From contig OZ010792.1 in assembly GCA_963932465.1 (NCBI GenBank), forward strand, positions 513,655,100 to 513,719,099: a stretch of DNA of 64,000 nucleotides, read 5' to 3'. The notes under the pieces are model-generated. The model had not been told where the DNA came from. It ran no database searches and was given only the letters and a program-made list of their open reading frames with translations. A program made the translations under genes and the position numbers. Positions 22,767-34,776 of this stretch are shown piece by piece. Source of the stretch: Maratus speciosus (Eukaryota > Arthropoda > Arachnida > Araneae > Salticidae). Numbering within the stretch: position 1 is the first letter of the stretch; each line of letters begins with the position of its first letter.

Positions 22767-24515
22767 CAGTGTGTCCACGTATAACCTGACCGAAATTTAT
22801 TTTCGCAACCGTTGGTCCTAGATGCATACTTCCAATTACAAAAGTGGTCAAAATTAGGGGAAGAGTTAAGATAAAAAAAAAGTTTGAATCGAAAAAACAA
22901 TTTAGTGAATAATTACAGAATCTAAATTTTTATACGGTCCCCCGGTCCTATAAGCTATATTTAGTAAAATTTTCCTGTTACACTGACAAGTAAAAGTCCT
23001 GTTATTCTACGATTAAAATTGAACGAATAGTAGCTGTTTAAAGTTGGAGCATATTTTTTGCTGCAAATTAGGGGTCATTCACAAATTTAATAGAAATATA
23101 ATTTCGCCAGATATATTAAAGAAATGGTTGTTAGTAAAATTAGCATTGCACTATAAATTTGAAATCTTTAATCATTCTGACATATTACTGCAAAATATAC
23201 TATTTGTACTTCATAAATAAAGGGATAAAAATAACAGAAATTTTTGTTATATAAAAGGATGAAAAACAACTGTCTCAATTCTTTACAAAGTGATACATAT
23301 TTTAAAATTCTGTTAGATTACACTGTCTTTCAAATTTTGGGTTGTGCTATGTTTTTTAGGTTTTGAAAATTGATTGTTGTGTATTTTTTAGCGCTGAATC
23401 CGAAAATAACCTTAATTTTAAACCATCGTGTCAGGATTTTTCTTAAATCGCAAATTTCAAAGTTAAAATTGGTCCCCCTCCCCTCCCAATCTCATCGGAC
23501 TCCAGAGCTGTTTAGCTGTAAGAAACCCAGTATAAGCCAAAAAATTGAATAAATTATTGAATTAAATGAAATTAAACTGAATAAAAAAAGTCTTACATTT
23601 ATTTTATAGTATCAGATTTTTCGCCATTTTTTAACCTTGAAATATACGATTTGCGAAAAATCCTGACATGATGGTTAAAAGAGAAGGTAATTTTTTTATT
23701 CAGCGTTAAAAAATACATAAAACGTAATTATAAAAGTTAAAAAACACAACCATCGCAGGTTTATGTTATCTAATTTAAAACTCTTTCTTAAACTTATTGA
23801 CGATAATCTATCCGATGTATAAGATGGTAAGCGTCGAAAATCATAATAATATTACACTGTCATCGGATTTAAGTCAGTATGCAAAATTTAACTTCGATCG
23901 GACATTTGAAAGTGAGTTAAAGTTCGAGTACAAATTTTAAACTGGAAAGACGATCGTTGCACGTTAAATAAAACCTTATGAAAATAATATACTAATTTTT
24001 TGCTAAAAGAAATCATAGCCTCAAATCCTTACAAAGTAAAACATATGTTAAAATACAATTATTTTTACTAATCTGAAACTTAACTAATAAATGTTAACAG
24101 AATCGTAATAGTTGCAAGATTTCTTTCAAAGCGCAGAAACCTTGAAATAAGTTTAAGTACTTTATGCATGACCCCTGAAAACATAGCCGAAATCATCTGT
24201 TTTGAGTTGCAAAAAAGTGGTATAAGTCATGCATTTCAAAGTTTCATAACTCGGACAATTTTAATGTTAGATGAATGGGACTTTTTTTGTCTTACTTGTT
24301 AGTGTCGCAGTAAATTTTTACTAAATATTACTTATAGGACCGGGGAATCGTATAAAAATTTAAATTTCGTATTTTTTTAATAAATGTTTTTCTTGAACCA
24401 AATCGCTTTAAAAATAATTCTTTACCTTATTTAATCCATTTTGTAATTGGAAGTATGCATCTAGGACCAACGATTGCGAAAATAAAGGTAGGTCAGGTTA
24501 TACGTGGACACACTG
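22767..24515. mobile_element. Tc1/mariner-like non-autonomous element, ~230-bp TIRs, TA duplication
   Basis: The ends CAGTGTGTCCACGTATAACC (22767) and its inverse (to 24515) are exact over about 20 bp and continue as diverged inverted repeats for about 230 bp (shared 'ttggtcctagatgcatact', 'cccggtcctataag'). TA flanks both sides (22765-22766, 24516-24517). It carries a second inverted repeat (23337-23760) and no transposase. Confidence 0.75.
23337..23760. repeat. Inner inverted repeat nested in the TA element
   Basis: 23337-23470 and 23625-23760 are inverted copies ('gtgtcaggatttttcttaaa' and relatives, plus 'gtattttttagcgctgaat'). The same words form the direct tandem units at 27.0-27.55 kb, so this may be two units of that repeat in inverted order. 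Confidence 0.6.
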
Positions 24516-24850
24516 TATATTTTTTTTTAACGCAGTGCATTAGAAACGGATATATGCTTTAAAATGGTGAAAACGGAATTTTAAATAATTACGTTAGTTC
24601 ATGAGTAATCCTGTATTTTAATTTCCATATAGTTTAATATGGAATTTTGCGATCGACGAGTATCACTGAAGCATTCCCTTAATCCTCTCTATTCATTTTA
24701 GTTTAATGTTTCCTGGGTTGGGTACGCATACAAATACAGGTTTCCCTTAATCGAAACATATATCGAATGGTTAAAACTGCTATAGCAAATTTTTTCAAAC
24801 CCCAACGTACATAAATAAACAATGTAATAATGTACTACGATACTCTTTTT
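24516..24850. other. AT-rich spacer
   Basis: No gene or repeat recognised. Confidence 0.45.
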
Positions 24851-27004
24851 AGGTGCGTTCGTAATTATACAAATACGTAGTATCGTATATAGAAAAAAGC
24901 CTATAGTCGTCGTCTAGTCCATTCGTCTGTCTGTCCACATATAACAGCGCAAAAACTACCCAACCTAATGGTTTGAAATTGAATATATGATATGTTTTCA
25001 CTAGTATGATATAAGCATATCGGTCTTAAGCAGCAGCCATACACTCGTTATCTAACTCAACCGAGAAATCAAAGTTTTGCAGTCGTAAAATCGTGGTTAA
25101 GGGTGGAAGATCAGGCCGACATCCATTGGTAGTTTCCCGAAATAATAACTGAAGCCTTTAGATTCATCAAATATTTATTAGATGATCATAAAATGCACCA
25201 ACTCCACTAGATGCTACCCATATTCGGGTCGTTGTTACGTCGTAAAATGTAAACCACTAGATGTGAAATATTAGAACAGCATGACGAAGAAACAGTAAAC
25301 AAAGCTCTCCAGGTGACATGGGTTATTTAAGCAAATCAATAATCGTAATCTTCTCCATCTCCCAGTCAACGCAACAGGTTAAATACTTGCGAAAAAAAAA
25401 ACACCCGTACGAATACATTACAAGTGAAAGAACCAACCCCGTAAAAATAGTCGGGAGGACGCGAAGAGACGCAGGCTACGATAGGACTCAGCTCCGGGGG
25501 AAGGAGGAAGTACGCATGACGTCGATGATGAACTATTTAGTCTCGACGTCAGATTTATAACGTAAACAACTGTTGGCGGGCTTGGCAAGAAATTGTAGGA
25601 AATAGAACAAATAGAATAAATGATATTAAAAACATTCGAAACAAAAAGAATTTAGTTTCAGAATAAAATGAAAAAAAAAATAATTTAATGGGTTTTATAA
25701 GATTAGACGAATGAATTTAAGGTTTTTAGAATAATAAAAGAATACGCATTTAAAGCATGGAAAAAAGATAAAAGATATTTAAGATAGTATTAAAGCTAAG
25801 TAAAAAAGGTAGATATTATAATAATTTGGAATAGTTTAATTAAGATAAAAGGGCGAAAATTTTTATTATTACATATATATAATCGTTTCAGAATTTTGCA
25901 GTCGTTTCAAACTTTACAAAAATCGAATGTATAGTTCAATTACAGGGACAGTCAAAAGTATTCAGTTACATAACGGTCAATAGGAGAAAGTAGTTTCAAG
26001 TGCATTTTAATGATGTTACACCCTTTCTAACATAATGAAATTGATATGCATTTATGAAGTGCACTAAAATATACATTCTGTAGAACATGCGGTGCAAAGA
26101 ATATTTATTATTCATTTACAGGGCCGCACAAAAGAACTCCGTTACATAATGGCATAGGGCGAGACATTCTTTGCGGCGTATTTTAATAATGTTAAACTAT
26201 TTCACATATAATGAAATAGATATACGTTACTCAGGTTTACTACAAATTACTTCTTTTATAATAGAAAATGCATAGTATTTACAGGGACACACAAAAGATT
26301 TCGATACTGTATCCGAAGTACTGTATATTAGCGATGATTGCTGGAAGTGCATTTTTAGTTGTGAAATGAGTTTTTAAGTTTAACTAAATATTTGCATATT
26401 ACGTTGTGTGTACAAACACTGTAGATCATATACAGGGCTACACAAAATAATTCGAAAGGGTTACTGACTATGAACGAAAATAGCTTAAAGGTGGTTTTAA
26501 ATTGAGTTATGCATTTTTACGTTGAACTACATTTAGTATATTAAGATATGTTTGTATAACATAGATAAAATGATATACATCAGGGCCAAGCAAAGAATTG
26601 CATGATAATCTCTGGAAGTGTGATTTCAGTAGTTTTAAGCGTGTTTTAGTCTTAATTAAATTTTAGCTAAATAGTGGCGTGTATATAAACATAGTAGGTA
26701 AAATACAGACAGGGCAGTGCAAAAGTACTCAATTATGTTTCCGTCTATTGGTACAAATTGCTGAAAGTGAAATTTCAACCTATTATGCGTTTTTAACACT
26801 TTCCAACATACTTGAAAAGTGTTTATGAATTCGTTTGTCTGTCCGTTTGGCCTCCTGTCTGATCGAACTCTAACTTGCATTAATATAGTTGGATTGCTCT
26901 GTAATTTATATATGTTATTGAGGTTTACTATGCCATGTTCGGAATTGAAAATAAAGTATGTAGCGTTCATGGTTTATTTTCAGAGACACTCAGAAATGAT
27001 ATTG
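24851..27004 (+). repeat. Repeat element: AGGTGCGTTCGTA head plus ~165-bp degenerate tandem units
   Basis: The head AGGTGCGTTCGTA (24851) and the following 'tcgtctgtctgtccac', 'ataacagcgcaaaaactac' match the smaller element 43577-44267. From 25920 to 26760 six diverged units recur, each with an ACAGGG(A/C)C...CAAAAG core. At 26790-26880 a second head type ('aacactttccaac', 'gtttatgaattcg', 'tttgtctgtccg') starts another copy that breaks off near 27000. No right-hand terminus was found. Confidence 0.55.
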
Positions 27005-27560
27005 AATTAAATAGAATAAAATTGAATAAAAAAGCCTTTTACTTCTATTTTATATCAGATTTTTGCTGTTTGTTTTTTTTTTACTTTCTAACTTTGAAAT
27101 TTACGATTTGCGAAAAATTCTGACGCGATGGTTAAAAATGAAGGTCATTTTCAGATTCAGTGCTAAAAGGTATACCAAAAAATCAATTACCAAATTTAAA
27201 TAATACAACCATCACATCTACTACCAAAAAAATTTAACATTTTACTGTATCAGATTTTCGCTAGTTCTTTTACTTTTTACCTTTGAAATTTACAATTTCC
27301 AAAAAATCCTGACATGATGGTTAAAAATAAAGGTTATTTTCATATTCAGCACAAAAAGATACATAAAAATCAACAATCAAAAGTTAAAAAACACAGCCAT
27401 CTCCCATATATTTTAGTATCAGATTTTCGCTATTTGGAATTTACGATTTGAGAAAAATCCTGACGTGATAGTTAAAAATGAAGGTCATTTTCGGATTCAG
27501 TGCTAAAATATACATAAGAATCAATTATGAAAAGTTAAAAAACACAACCGTCGGAAACTT
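27005..27560 (+). repeat. Three-unit direct tandem repeat (~150-190 bp)
   Basis: Units keyed on 'cctgac(a/g)(t/c)gatggttaaaaa' recur near 27110, 27300 and 27450, each followed by 'aaaggtcattttcagattc' and 'agttaaaaaacaca'-like blocks. Same family as the inverted pair at 23337-23760. Confidence 0.65.
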
Positions 27561-28035
27561 GTGTTATTTATGCTAGCTTATTTACCATTAGGTTAACTTT
27601 TTAAAATACACCATAAGTTAATTTAAAACTTATTGTAATACAATTTGATTACTTCACACTTACATACATTTTAGTTTATTTAAACGAAAACTTGCCAATT
27701 GCACAGACTTTTTTTTTTCTTTTTGGAATACATCTTGCGGTAACACAAATTAGATTTTTTAATCCTTAGGTGCACTTGCAAACTTGCATACTGCCACTGA
27801 TGTCTGGGTCTATCTAATCAAATGCTGTTTGAGGCATTCTAATTTTTGAAAAGCTTCTTGGAATTTTTTTAATGCCTTTTTTTTTTTTACTTTCTTCTTT
27901 CGTGAAAAAATTCGACTTCCGATTTTCGGCGGATTTATGCGTTTTAGAAGTCCTGAACACGATTTGACTATTTTTAGAAAATATCTGTCTGCGAGTCTTT
28001 GAGTCTGTCTGTGAGTCTGCCTGTCTTTATGTTAC
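27561..28035. other. AT-rich intergenic DNA
   Basis: No gene. Ends in 'gtctgtctgcgagtctttg' words that lead into the next array. Confidence 0.45.
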
Positions 28036-28670
28036 ACAAATTTTGTGAGCGCTCTATCTCAAGAACTAATTCACGAAATTTAATAAAACTTTGATTCAGT
28101 TAGTACTTGATATAAATTGGTGCTGATTACTTTTTGGTGTAAATCGTCCAGCAAGTGGCGCTGTTATGCTGCATTATTCGTGATTTCCGCAATAGCTATA
28201 TCCCAAGAACTAATGCACAGATTTCCATCAAACTCCAGAGTCAGTTATAAATTGATATAATTTGGTGCTGATTACTTTCTGGTGTAAATCGCCCAACAGA
28301 CGCATTTTTCCCGATTTCTACAATAGCTCATCTCAAGAGCTAATGGACGAATTTTCATGAAACTTCAGATTCAGTTAGTCCCTGATATAAATTGGTGCTG
28401 GTTAGTTTTGATGTAGATCGCCAAACAGGTGGCGCTGCTATGCAGAATTTTCCATGATTTCCGCAATATCTCTACCTCAAAAACTAATGCACGGATTTTC
28501 ATCAAACTTTAGATTCAGTTAGACTTCGGCATAAGTTGTTGCTGATTAGGTTTTGGTGTAAATCACCCAACAGATGGCGCTTCTATGTACAATTTTTCAG
28601 GATTTACACGATTTTAGCGATAGTCATCTCTCAAGAACTAATGCACGGAATTTCATATCTTTAGAATCCT
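28036..28670 (+). repeat. Five-unit direct tandem repeat (~130-150 bp)
   Basis: Units keyed on 'ctcaagaactaatgcacgg' occur near 28061, 28204, 28334, 28479 and 28631; each also has 'attggtgctgatta', 'ggtgtaaatcgcccaac' and 'tggcgctg'. The spacing (about 143, 130, 145, 152) shows unit-length drift. Confidence 0.75.
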
Positions 28671-29588
28671 CATGATGAGCATAGATTTTCATTTAATGTT
28701 GGCACTGTAATAGCAAATTGAATAAAATTTTGGGATTGGCATATCCGACTAGTTTCGGCAAAGTCTGCAAATTTCATTTTGAAAAATTTGACACCATCTT
28801 GCTGGGGGAAAAAAAGGGATCACTGATTTCTTACTTTGCGCAGTGATAGAAATTTTTACCGCGCTAATCGAGAGAGCTTCTAAATAAAAGTTTACCACAC
28901 TAAGCGAGGGATGGCCTGTATATTACACACATTTTGAAAAATTTTAAAATATGTAAATTACTTCTAAATACATTTAGCCACGCGTGCACCACATAAGTTT
29001 AAGCTATAAATTGCAGATTAGGGAGACAATTATTTTGGATTGTTCTGTAAAATTCGTGATAGATACTCTATTATATGCACTTTTCATATAAATTACGCGT
29101 TGTCATACCGTTGTCATGTGAAATTACAGATTTGTATTAGTATCCAGTTTCGGCAATAAAAAAAATTACTATTGAATTTTAATTATGGGTACATTATGTG
29201 GATATGAAAAATTTCTGTAATTCCTGAGACAAAAAATGTTTGTACAGACAAAGGAACTTATCCTTTGAATTATTCCTGAAAAGGAATCATAGGTATTTTC
29301 AGTTCACATAGTTTTTATTATAACTATTGCCTATATATTTAATTAATTTAAGTAACAGGGCTGAAAAGAATAATGCTGAGTCCAAATTCCAAAGATTTAT
29401 AATTATCTGCACTTGATTAATAATTATCTATCCTCATTATAATGATGATAAATATGAATCTTGAGTAAATATGTAGCTTTGTGGAGAAGTTCTCAATAAA
29501 AAATTAATATATCGTAATAGATACGAAATATCTAATATATCTGGCATAAAAATGTTAGTACCTCTTTTTCTGTTTAATTATTATTAAG
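28671..29588. other. AT-rich intergenic DNA, no gene
   Basis: Decayed DNA. 'taccgcgctaatcgagagagc' and 'taccacactaagcgagggatgg' (28858-28915) are two related words that could be remains of a TIR element end; nothing stronger. Confidence 0.4.
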
Positions 29589-29871
29589 GATCGACCGAAA
29601 TATGTTTTTAAGACCGAAACCGAATTTCGGTAATCTTCCTCCGAAAACGAAAATGTTCAAAAATTTTTTTAAGTAATTAATACATACATAAATATACATA
29701 ATTATTAATTAATTAAACGTGTAATAGTACACGTGGATCATGTTGGCTCTCTGTGCCCCTGACCAAACCTTTTAATTTTCATATAAAATAAAATGTGATT
29801 AATTCATCAAAGCCAAAACATGATGTTCGTATTATACGAGTTTCATCTAATTAAAAAATGTTTTAGGTATA

Positions 29872-30443
29872 CAGGATGTATCTGAAAAAGTGAGCAAAAT
29901 TTTACGGGGTGCGATAGAACGCAGCTTACGAGCAAATTTCGTCATAGAATGTATGGTCGGGACGCAAGCGGTAAGGAGTTAAAAAGTAGTTTTCCGTTGT
30001 CCAGAGCGATGGATTGGTCGAGTTGATCCCATAGCTTGGCCACTAAGATCGCCGGATCTCTCGTGTTTGAATTTTTTTCTGTGGTGTCACATGAAAAGCC
30101 TAATATACGAGTGCTTCATTGAGACCGATATGGATCTAGTAGCCAGGATTGCCATTGTTCTCGGCGATATTCGGGAAATGCTTGGTGTCTTCGCAAATGT
30201 GCGTTAGTCCCTATCCCGCAGGTATGAAGCGTGTATTACAGCTGGCGGAAATATCTTTTGATCAATTTCTTTGAGCACGTACATTAATTACATTCTTGTT
30301 AATAAAATGTTTTCCTCTCATTCTTGTGTTAATTCTTTAACTACGACGATGGAAAACTACCTTTTAACTTCTCACCGCTTGCGTTCCGACCATGCATTCT
30401 ATGACGAACTTTGCTCGTAAGCCCCTTTTTCAGATACACCCTG
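29872..30443 (+). mobile_element. mariner-like element, internally deleted, ~120-bp TIRs
   Basis: The left end CAGGATGTATCTGAAAAAG and the complement of the right end CAGGGTGTATCTGAAAAAGG match, and similarity runs through 'tcatagaatg(t/c)atggtcgg' and 'cgcaagcggt' for about 120 bp. TA lies outside both ends (29870-29871, 30444-30445). It keeps the C-terminal part of a transposase gene (30007-30207). Confidence 0.8.
30007..30207 (+). pseudogene. mariner/IS630-type transposase, C-terminal fragment
   Basis: A 66-codon open frame reads R-W-I-G-R-V-D-P-I-A-W-P then R-S-P-D-L-S, L-N-F-F-L-W and H-M-K-S-L-I-Y-E. The W-P-x-R-S-P-D-L box carries the last catalytic Asp (residue 17 here) of the mariner/Tc1 DDE/D domain, and the L-x-F-F-L-W-x-H segment follows as in many arthropod mariner proteins. 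The first two catalytic residues and the DNA-binding domain are gone, and the frame stops within the following helix region. Non-functional. Confidence 0.75.
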
Positions 30444-30913
30444 TATATACCTCGATGATTGATCTTTTATAATGATTTTTATAAGTGATCGTCTGTTATA
30501 CCAGAACTTTCTCACAGAGTATTCGAAACACTTCTGCGGTTTCAAACTAAAAGTTTTCTATTACTGTTAAGTATGCAGCTTTTAATGAGCACGTGAAAAG
30601 AGCCTTCAAAGTTTAGTCATGCATGCATTTATTACTTTATAGTTTATGTCTTGAGTCAGCCATAACTGATAATTATAAACAGTGAAGTTCATAGCAATAA
30701 GAAAAGAGTGTCTCATTTGAACCGATACAGCTCAGATCAATGAATAATGTTGAAAATTTCTGAAGGAAGAAACGAGATTTTTTGCAATACAGATAGTTTC
30801 GGTTGAGTTTCGTCCCGGTCGAATTTTTGGCAGCATTTTCACCGAAGACGAATTTTCGGAGAATTTCAGATTTTGGGCAGAAAACGAAAACGAATTTTCG
30901 GTCGATCTCTATT

Positions 30914-31444
30914 TTTTATTATGTCACTTGGGAAAAATAAAATTTACTGACGCCCCCCCCCCTCTCAAAATCATCAGAGATAAAGAGAATTTAGTTAATT
31001 AAATATCAAAATTCAGGGAGGGAGCAATGACCCTCCCCTGCTCCTCCTTGCCGCCCGCCACCTACTGTGTAAATTAAAGTTACTCATTGCTAATTTCGAC
31101 CAGGTAACCCTCTAAATAATATCTGTCCAATGGTAATGTTTAATCCTAATGTGATCGGGGATCAGTGGGCAGCATAAGGTTAATCCATTCGAGTCCATAC
31201 AAACTGCATCAAAATTATTTTATCATTTTTCGAATGAGCTCTCCAGCCAACTCTGGTAACCTTGTCTTTAGCATCTTTTCTGTGAGTACGATAGTATACC
31301 AAAAATACACTAAGTAACGTCATGGGATGCCGAACCAAGGGAGGAGGGATCTATTTTAGGATGCTGTCGTTTTCGCCGTATCTTTATACCGGAAGCTATA
31401 TCACTGCTGCTCCATTCAGCTACTATAATAGATCATTAATAGGA
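30914..31444. other. Intergenic DNA, no gene
   Basis: Contains a C-run (about 30950-30962) and a GC-richer stretch at 31020-31065; nothing interpretable. Confidence 0.45.
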
Positions 31445-32471
31445 TTTAATCGCACAATGATAAGCTATGCAAACGATTAACGCTTAAAAAGCAAACACTC
31501 AAATTACGAATTTCTTCCCTACCCCCTTTTTAAACTGTGAAGATTTTTTTTTTTAAGTTTAAATTAGTTGTAATTTAAAAACACACTGACCTGTTATTTT
31601 GATGTTACAATGCAATAACAATAGTAACACAAGTTGGCAATTTTTAATAAGTCGTTTAGTTTTCCTAATCAAATAAATAACAATTACTAATTTTATCCCA
31701 TTTAATCCCACAATGATTATGCTATGCAAACGATTAACACTTAAAAAAAAAAAATTCTCAAATTACGAATTTCTTCCCTACCCCCTGTTTAAATTATGAT
31801 GATTTTTTTAAAGTTCAAATTAGTTGTAATTTAAAAACACACTGGCCTGTTATTTTAATGTTACACTGCAATAAAAATAATAATGCAAGGTGGTAATTTT
31901 TAATAAGTTGTTAAGTTTTCCTAATCAAATAAATAGCAATTATTAATTTTATCCCATTTAATCCCTCAATGATATGCTATGCAAAAGATTAACGCTTAAA
32001 AAACAAACACTCAAATTACGAATTTCTTCCCTAGCCCTTTTTTTAAATTATGAAGATTTCCTTTTGTTATTGTTGTTGTTTAAATTAGTTGCAATTTAAA
32101 AACACACTGGCCTATCATTTTAATGTTACACTGCAATAAAAATAATAATACAAGTTGGCAATTTTTAATAAGTTGTTAAGTTTCCTAATCAAATAAATAG
32201 CAATTATTAATTTTATCCCATTTAATCCCACAATGATATGCTATGCAAACGATTAACGCTTAAAAAACAAACACTCAAATTACGAATTTCTTCCCTACCC
32301 CTCTTTTAAAATTATGAAGATTTTCTTTTTTTTAAGTTTAAATTAGCTGTAATTTAAAAACACTCTGGCCTGTTATTTTAATGTTACATTGCAATATAAA
32401 TAATAATAGAATTTTGCAATTTTTAATAAGTTGTTAAGTTTTCCTAATCAAATAAAGACCAATTACTAATT
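31445..32471 (+). repeat. Four-unit tandem repeat, ~256-bp unit
   Basis: Units start at 'tttaatcccacaatgat' at 31445, 31701, 31957 and 32221. Each continues with 'tatgcaaacgattaacgctt', 'aaattacgaatttcttccct', 'aaaaacacactggcc' and 'caatttttaataagttg'. Units are roughly 90 percent alike by eye; the array ends at the start of a fifth unit. No open frame. Confidence 0.9.
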
Positions 32472-33597
32472 TTAAAGGGAGAATGAGCAAAACCTGACAA
32501 AAAATAAAAATTTTTATTTTTGTGTTATGAACATGCTAAAATTTAAATAAACGGTCACGTGGGAGTATTATTCGCACTCAGAGGATTCCGTACAATAAAT
32601 ATACATATTAGGCCTTCATTTTTCGATGTTTGATCAGATCATATGCGTGAACCATAGCGTCCAGGCAGATTCAATGGAGTCTGATTTGCCTAAATAAATT
32701 TGATTTACGGAATCAAAGCTTTGTTAATTGTTTTAATAAAAATAATTTAACATTTCTCTAGAGAATTAAAATATTTCATTAGTGTGCAAATTTATTTTTA
32801 CACTTTTAATCCCAATGCGCAATAAATGGATGTTTCATTTTCTTATAGTCTTGAATGATCGATTTTACAAGAGTAAAATCTACGTAAGAATAAAATAAAC
32901 GGTCAAGTGCGAGTATACTCGCGCTCAGAGGATTCCTTACAATAAATATATGAATTATTAACTGTATTATTAAAAAAATCGTTACTAAAAGAAAAATAAG
33001 ACTTTGTAAAAAACTATACAACGTAGGGTTCGGTATAGATGTATATATACTAGAAAAGTATGAATGGGTATCCCGTAAAAGTTCAAAGAGATATGAAACC
33101 TAAAGGATATCAAATATTGCTATTATGTATAACTCTTTTTATTTAAATATTATCCTAATTTGTTCATGATTAACTTAATTTGGCACTGACGATAAAAGTA
33201 GTGATATTTAAACTTCATTTGGCATTTCATAAAACTAAATTCAGCGTCTTAATAATCTTTTCTTTTTACAGTATAACTAACACAAAACCTTTGTTTCAAG
33301 TTTAAACTTGGCATTTTGCTTAGCGCGCTTCGAACGGAGGTCGCAAAGTAGCAACGCCGCCTTGATCCATGCCTCGTTTTTCCAGATAGATTTTTAATTA
33401 ACTTTTAAAGACACGGGGGGAGTATTGAGATATCTATTCAATGTAAAATTAGCCGCGAATCTCATAGTATTTATGTAATTCCAATTAAATTAGTCTGTTT
33501 TTAATAATTTGACGTTTATTGCTTTTATACAGCTACTGGATTACACAAATGTATCATTAAAAGTTGTTATCTAGGCTTTAAAAACCGATGGAACATT
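32472..33597. other. AT-rich intergenic DNA with a ~65-bp direct repeat pair
   Basis: Blocks at about 32545-32610 and 32893-32955 are direct copies ('aaataaacggtca', 'gcactcagaggattcc', 'tacaataaatata'). A GC-richer stretch ('gcgcgcttcgaacggaggtcgc') lies near 33321-33362. No gene. Confidence 0.5.
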
Positions 33598-34776
33598 GCT
33601 ATATCCTAACTTATTAGATTATCTAAATATCATTATACCAATAATAAATCATTAATGTAATCAATAATATATATATATATTTCATGATAAACAAACTGGG
33701 TTTTTCTATGCTTGATTAGGAATTAAAGTTTTATATAAACGAAAATTATCATTATTTCAAAGAAGCTGGCATTACCCAAAGCATCATGAAGCAATATTAC
33801 ATTTTACTGACAGAAATTTCAAGGAAATGATGCGTTAGACAAATATAATAAACGAAAGAAAAGAATTATTGCACTTAACAGATGTACAGAGGCCTTGATG
33901 CAATTTATTTACCATCTGGTGTTTATAATAAATCACCTAATTAAGGATGAATGATTTCTTAAATTACTGTACTCTAAGATTTACGGTGTTTTAACACCTA
34001 TCATGCCTTTATTAAAATTTATTACTATTCCGTAATGTATTAAACACATTTTTTATGAGAAAATAAAATCAATTTTTAAAGAACTTTTTAGTCGAAGTTA
34101 ATAATTCAGTTTTAATATTTAATTTTTTTTTTAAATTTAGGAGGCTATATCGTGTTTTCGTTCGCAAGAAATAAAAATTAAGATTTGGTAAAATTTTGAC
34201 CATTTCTTAAGCTTCTACACTATCAGAACATTAAAAAGTGATGCGGGCCAACTTACCGCGCAATCGGGGCAGGTTGGCCCAAGTGACTTGGTGTCAATTT
34301 GAGCTTCTAAACTAATACTTATAGTTAATATTTTCAAGTTTTACTATTGCGACTTCTTCCTGAAAGTACACTGATAGTGGTAACATAAAAAAAAATTTAA
34401 AATGTTGAATTATAATTTTTTTTAAATTATTCGAAGAAAAAGCGGGCCAACTAGCCCCAGTCTATCCCTATATGAATACAAAGTTATGAATACGTGGATT
34501 TTGACAATTTTGATAACCTTGAAGCAGACTCAGATGACCCCGATATTGATTATTGCAATTTTAAGAACATTTAATAAGCTTGAGATTATTTAATATGACA
34601 TAAAGAACATGTTTTGATTGTAAAATAAATGTAACAAAGCTGTGCTCAATAATAAAGTACATATACTTTTTGACTCTATATTCATAAAACCTGCCGTAAC
34701 TATGTAACAAATGATCGCAAAAAACACGGTAGAACAACTTTAATATTTGGAGACTCATCGGATTTCTAGTGCCAAA
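33598..34776. repeat. Long dispersed repeat, copy 1 (~1.18 kb)
   Basis: Runs from 'gctatatcctaacttatt' to 'ggatttctagtgccaaa' and is repeated in the same orientation at 46964-48143 with few differences. It contains 'gcgggccaacttaccgcg', 'cggggcaggttggccc' and 'gcgggccaactagcccc', words with short inverted symmetry that also end the element at 45327-45725. No transposase or open frame; type uncertain. Confidence 0.8.

Larger units (their letters stand above)
29589..30913. mobile_element. hAT-like non-autonomous element (GATCGACCGAAA ends)
   Basis: The left end 'ggatcgaccgaaa' (29589) is inverted at the right end (complement 'gagatcgaccgaaa', to about 30913), and both sub-termini are rich in 'cgaaaacgaa' words. 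Ends of this form are common in hAT elements. Flanks are AT-rich and no clean 8-bp duplication could be fixed. The mariner derivative 29872-30443 has inserted into it. Confidence 0.5.

Noticed and set aside
31445..32471. CRISPR-like array
   Set aside because: Units are about 256 bp with no spacer pattern; eukaryotic tandem repeat.
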